Shown in pieces: positions 62,031 to 64,000 of a DNA stretch of 64,000 bases. How positions within the stretch are numbered: position 1 is the stretch's first letter; each line of letters begins with the position of its first letter. The notes under the pieces were generated by a model, which was given only the letters and a program-made list of their open reading frames with translations, had not been told where the DNA came from and did no database searches. Source of the stretch: Natronobacterium gregoryi SP2 (lineage in GTDB: Archaea; Halobacteriota; Halobacteria; Halobacteriales; Natrialbaceae); assembly GCF_000230715.2 (NCBI RefSeq), contig NC_019792.1, positions 1,674,001 to 1,738,000 of the forward strand, written 5' to 3'. The position numbers and the translations under genes are program-made.

Positions 62031-62816
62031 ATGCTGAACCCGGTCCACGTCGACGCAGCCGTCGATCTCGCTTACGGCGCACTGATCGCACTCTCGATCG
62101 TACTGATCGCCGTCTTCGAGACGACCGTCGGACTCGCGTTCGGTATCGGCGTGTTCGCGGCCTACATCGTCCACGTCGTCTGGAAGATGGCGCGGTTCGA
62201 TCCGGACTGGATGACTCGAGCGGTCGAGGAGACGGTCGAGCAGAAAGTCGAAGGCGTGCAGGCACAGGTCGAGGAGACGGTCGAACAGACGGTCGGCGAA
62301 ACTGTCGAAGAAACCGTCGACGAAACTGTCGAACAGACGGTCGAAGAAACAGTCGAGGAGACGGTCGGTGAAACTGTCGAAGAAACAGTCGAGGAGACGG
62401 TCGGTGAAACTGTCGAAGAAACAGTCGAGGAGACGGTCGGTGAAACTGTCGAAGAAACAGTCGAGGAGACAGTCGGTGAAACCGTCGAAGAAACAGTCGA
62501 GGAGACGGTCGGCGAAACCGTCGACGAAACAGTCGAGGAGACGTTCGGTGAAACCGTCGACGAAACAGTCGAGGAGGTAGCGGCACAGGTCGAAGAGACA
62601 GTCGAACAGACGGTCGAAAAGCAGGTCGAAGAAGTACAGACGCAGGTCGAGAAAACCGTCGAGGAGACGGTCGGCGAGACAGTCGAAAAACAGGTCGACG
62701 AGGTCCAGACGAAGGTCGACGCCGTCGACGAACGCGTCGACCGTCGGCCTCGAGAGGACGAAGTCGAAGAGATGGTCGAGGAGTCGGCCGAAGGGGAAGA
62801 AGAGGCCGACTCGTAG
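62031..62816 (+). CDS. Membrane protein with long V-E-x-T tetrapeptide repeat
   Basis: A 261-residue protein. It has two membrane segments at the start (LAYGALIALSIVLIAVFETT and VGLAFGIGVFAAYIVHVVW), then about 150 residues made of four-residue units of the type VEET, VGET, VDET and VEQT. Heptad-like VEKQVEEVQTQVEK and a D/E-rich tail follow. The repeat places V every fourth residue and is highly acidic. A helical rod or fibre anchored in the membrane is a fair guess. The function is unknown. DNA of the repeat is a tandem array (62364-62579). Confidence 0.78.
   Translation: MLNPVHVDAAVDLAYGALIALSIVLIAVFETTVGLAFGIGVFAAYIVHVVWKMARFDPDWMTRAVEETVEQKVEGVQAQVEETVEQTVGETVEETVDETVEQTVEETVEETVGETVEETVEETVGETVEETVEETVGETVEETVEETVGETVEETVEETVGETVDETVEETFGETVDETVEEVAAQVEETVEQTVEKQVEEVQTQVEKTVEETVGETVEKQVDEVQTKVDAVDERVDRRPREDEVEEMVEESAEGEEEADS
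62364..62579 (+). repeat. 36-bp tandem repeat inside the V-E-x-T gene
   Basis: About six units of 36 bp start with GTCGGTGAAACTGTCGAAGA. The first three are identical and later ones diverge by single bases. Because 36 is a multiple of three, unit gain or loss keeps the frame. It is coding DNA, not a CRISPR array. Confidence 0.8.
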
Positions 62817-62906
62817 CGATCGCTCCTGCCGGACGACTGTCGGTCACTCACGGCGCAACCGAAAGATGGGTTACGGCTGTGCCGGCACGTTGGCACAGGG
62901 GCCGTC

Positions 62907-63335
62907 TCAACGAACGATCGTCACCGGTACCGGCGCGCGTTTCGTCACGGTTTCGGCGACGTTCCCCACGAGAAAGCGGTGTGTCGCGCGATTCCAATCT
63001 GCGCCGTGGCTCCCGAGAACGATCGTGTCGTAGTCGTCGGCGCGGTCGACGACGTTCCGTGCCGGGTGACCGATACCGACGACCGTCTCGAGTTCTCGGT
63101 CCCGTTCCGCGGCGACCTCGTGGGCGCGTTCGAAGACCGTTTCGGCCCGGTCGGCGGCCGCCTCCTCGAGGTCGTCCTTGAGCGAGAGTCCTACCGCGTC
63201 GCCCATCATCATCGACGGGACGCCGACGACGTGGAGGACGGTGACCTCGGCGTCGGGGTGGTTCTCGAGGGCGTACTCGAGTGCGTGCTCGGCGTGGTCG
63301 GAGTCGTCCATGGGGACGAGGATGCGAGAGAGCAT
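62907..63335 (-). CDS. Universal stress protein (UspA family)
   Basis: A 142-residue UspA protein: MLSRILVPMDDSDHAEHALE at the start, then VTVLHVVGVPSM. The nucleotide motif is VLGSHGADWNRATHRFLVG, followed by VAETVTKRAPVPVTIV. The glycine-rich G-x-x-G-x9-G pattern is partly kept, so ATP binding is plausible. It starts 59 bases after the stop of the PiT gene on the same strand and may be co-transcribed, which would link it to phosphate uptake. The longer upstream frame overlaps that gene and is rejected. Confidence 0.9.
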   Translation of the reverse strand: MLSRILVPMDDSDHAEHALEYALENHPDAEVTVLHVVGVPSMMMGDAVGLSLKDDLEEAAADRAETVFERAHEVAAERDRELETVVGIGHPARNVVDRADDYDTIVLGSHGADWNRATHRFLVGNVAETVTKRAPVPVTIVR

Positions 63336-63394
63336 AGCTCGTGATTCGTCGGCGAGCGACGTAAGTCCTGGTCGCGGTTCAGTAGCCGGAGCGG

Positions 63395-64000
63395 TCAGGC
63401 GACGCCGGGAAGAGCGAGGAAGAACCCGTACGCCAGGAGCGTCGACATCGAGGGACCGATGATCCACATCGAGACGTACTTGACGATCGCTCGAGGGTTG
63501 AACAGGTCGTCACCGCGGAGTACGTCCGCAGACTCCGGTTGGCCGATCCGAGGCGCGGTCTCGTCGACTTTCTCCTGGGCGACGATGGCACCGAGGTCGA
63601 TCTCGGTGTCGTCTACGTCCTGGCTGACTGCCTCGCGGACCGTGACCGGACGGGTCGCTCGGCCCCAGCCGATGCCGACGATCGTCATCACTGTCGCCAT
63701 CACGAGGCTGATCGGGATACCGGCCCACGAGAGAATCGTCGTGATCGTCGAGGCGGTCACCATGACGAAAAGCGCCGCGAGCAGCGGGATGTCGCTCAGT
63801 TCGCCGCCGACGGACGCCATCGTTCGTCGGGCGATGGTGAACCCGCCGAGACCGATTGCAAAGGTGGCAATGATGATCGCGGTGTTCGGTTCCAGCCCGT
63901 CGACAGTGCCGACCAGCGGCGCGGCGGCGTTCGGGACGTTGCTCGCACCGGCACTGAAGGCCATGTAGCAGCCGATGACGAAGACCGCGAGCGTGGTACC
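63395..64000 (-). CDS. PiT-family phosphate transporter (5' end cut by window edge)
   Basis: The C-terminal 201 residues of a permease that continues past the right edge. It contains the second PiT signature GYNxxxAG-like AFSAGASNVPNAAAPLVG and the shared segment FTIARRTMASVGGELSDIP. A WGRATRPVTVREAV block matches the homologue at 60508-61692 (FTIARRTMETLGNDITNLP and WGRATRTTTLSDAA). Both are on the same strand with a UspA and the V-E-x-T gene between them. Duplication of one ancestor is likely. Confidence 0.9.
   Translation of the reverse strand, partial: GTTLAVFVIGCYMAFSAGASNVPNAAAPLVGTVDGLEPNTAIIIATFAIGLGGFTIARRTMASVGGELSDIPLLAALFVMVTASTITTILSWAGIPISLVMATVMTIVGIGWGRATRPVTVREAVSQDVDDTEIDLGAIVAQEKVDETAPRIGQPESADVLRGDDLFNPRAIVKYVSMWIIGPSMSTLLAYGFFLALPGVA

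Noticed and set aside
61910-62038. A 42-codon ORF upstream of the V-E-x-T gene considered as a leader peptide
   Set aside because: The TATA-like box is only a few bases from its ATG, its codons are not biased to any amino acid, and it overlaps the next gene.
62364-62579. Regular 36-bp repeats considered as a CRISPR array
   Set aside because: There are no unique spacers; the units are contiguous and in frame within a coding sequence.
61879-62847. A 322-codon Arg/Pro/Ser-rich frame antisense to the V-E-x-T gene
   Set aside because: The repeat of the sense gene generates it. It has no start context and no plausible fold.

Overview
The window is haloarchaeal chromosome. It is GC-rich with strongly G/C-biased third codon positions, and its proteins are acidic. 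Many genes have a TATA-like box about 26-30 bases before the start codon and almost no 5' leader. Twin-arginine lipoprotein signals are present, and the gene content is archaeal: thermosome, TFB, MCM, RIO1, Hef, TRC40/GET3 and PibD. The blend of genes suggests the Natrialbales (Natrinema, Haloterrigena or Natronorubrum relatives), but the placement is an inference because no rRNA is present.

Layout. 1-16 kb: end of a beta-propeller gene, glmM, a UspA protein, hisI with a coiled-coil partner, an acetyltransferase, a Tat lipoprotein, serA, a full dipeptide/oligopeptide ABC operon (binding protein, two permeases, one protein carrying both ATPases) and a DUF6498-like membrane protein translationally coupled to a small unknown. 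16-30 kb: a hairpin-rich spacer, dolichol-kinase-like protein, a shortened flavin reductase, Hef, small housekeeping genes, malate dehydrogenase, a PiT transporter, a SUI1-like factor and UvrC. 30-46 kb: an ABC-2 exporter pair, GET3, LigA, NhaC, then an information-processing run (RIO1, RNA ligase, TrpS, a phosphodiesterase, a KH protein, thermosome). 46-64 kb: an ornithine cyclodeaminase/alanine dehydrogenase-like gene, a decayed TnpB element, TFB, MCM with an intein, two membrane proteins, tRNA-Pro, BofA-like protein, prepilin peptidase, 2Fe-2S ferredoxin, PiT/UspA genes and a protein made largely of four-residue repeats.

The most unusual observations are in the DNA between genes. (1) trpS is preceded by a 27-codon leader ORF with three Trp codons in five residues. 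These codons lie in the loop of a perfect 12-bp hairpin, followed by a second hairpin and a T-rich tract, which resembles a transcription attenuator. (2) Three copies of a 171-194 bp element with 22-23 bp inverted ends finishing in CTAG sit against or within stop codons. At least two copies can be drawn as a three-armed cloverleaf. (3) The 3' end of tRNA-Pro is duplicated about 120 bp away. (4) A tnpB with two stops at Trp positions keeps an intact right-end hairpin structure, and its guide region would fall at the edge of one of the CTAG elements.

All calls rest on reading the sequence and on general knowledge of the families. No database search was possible.
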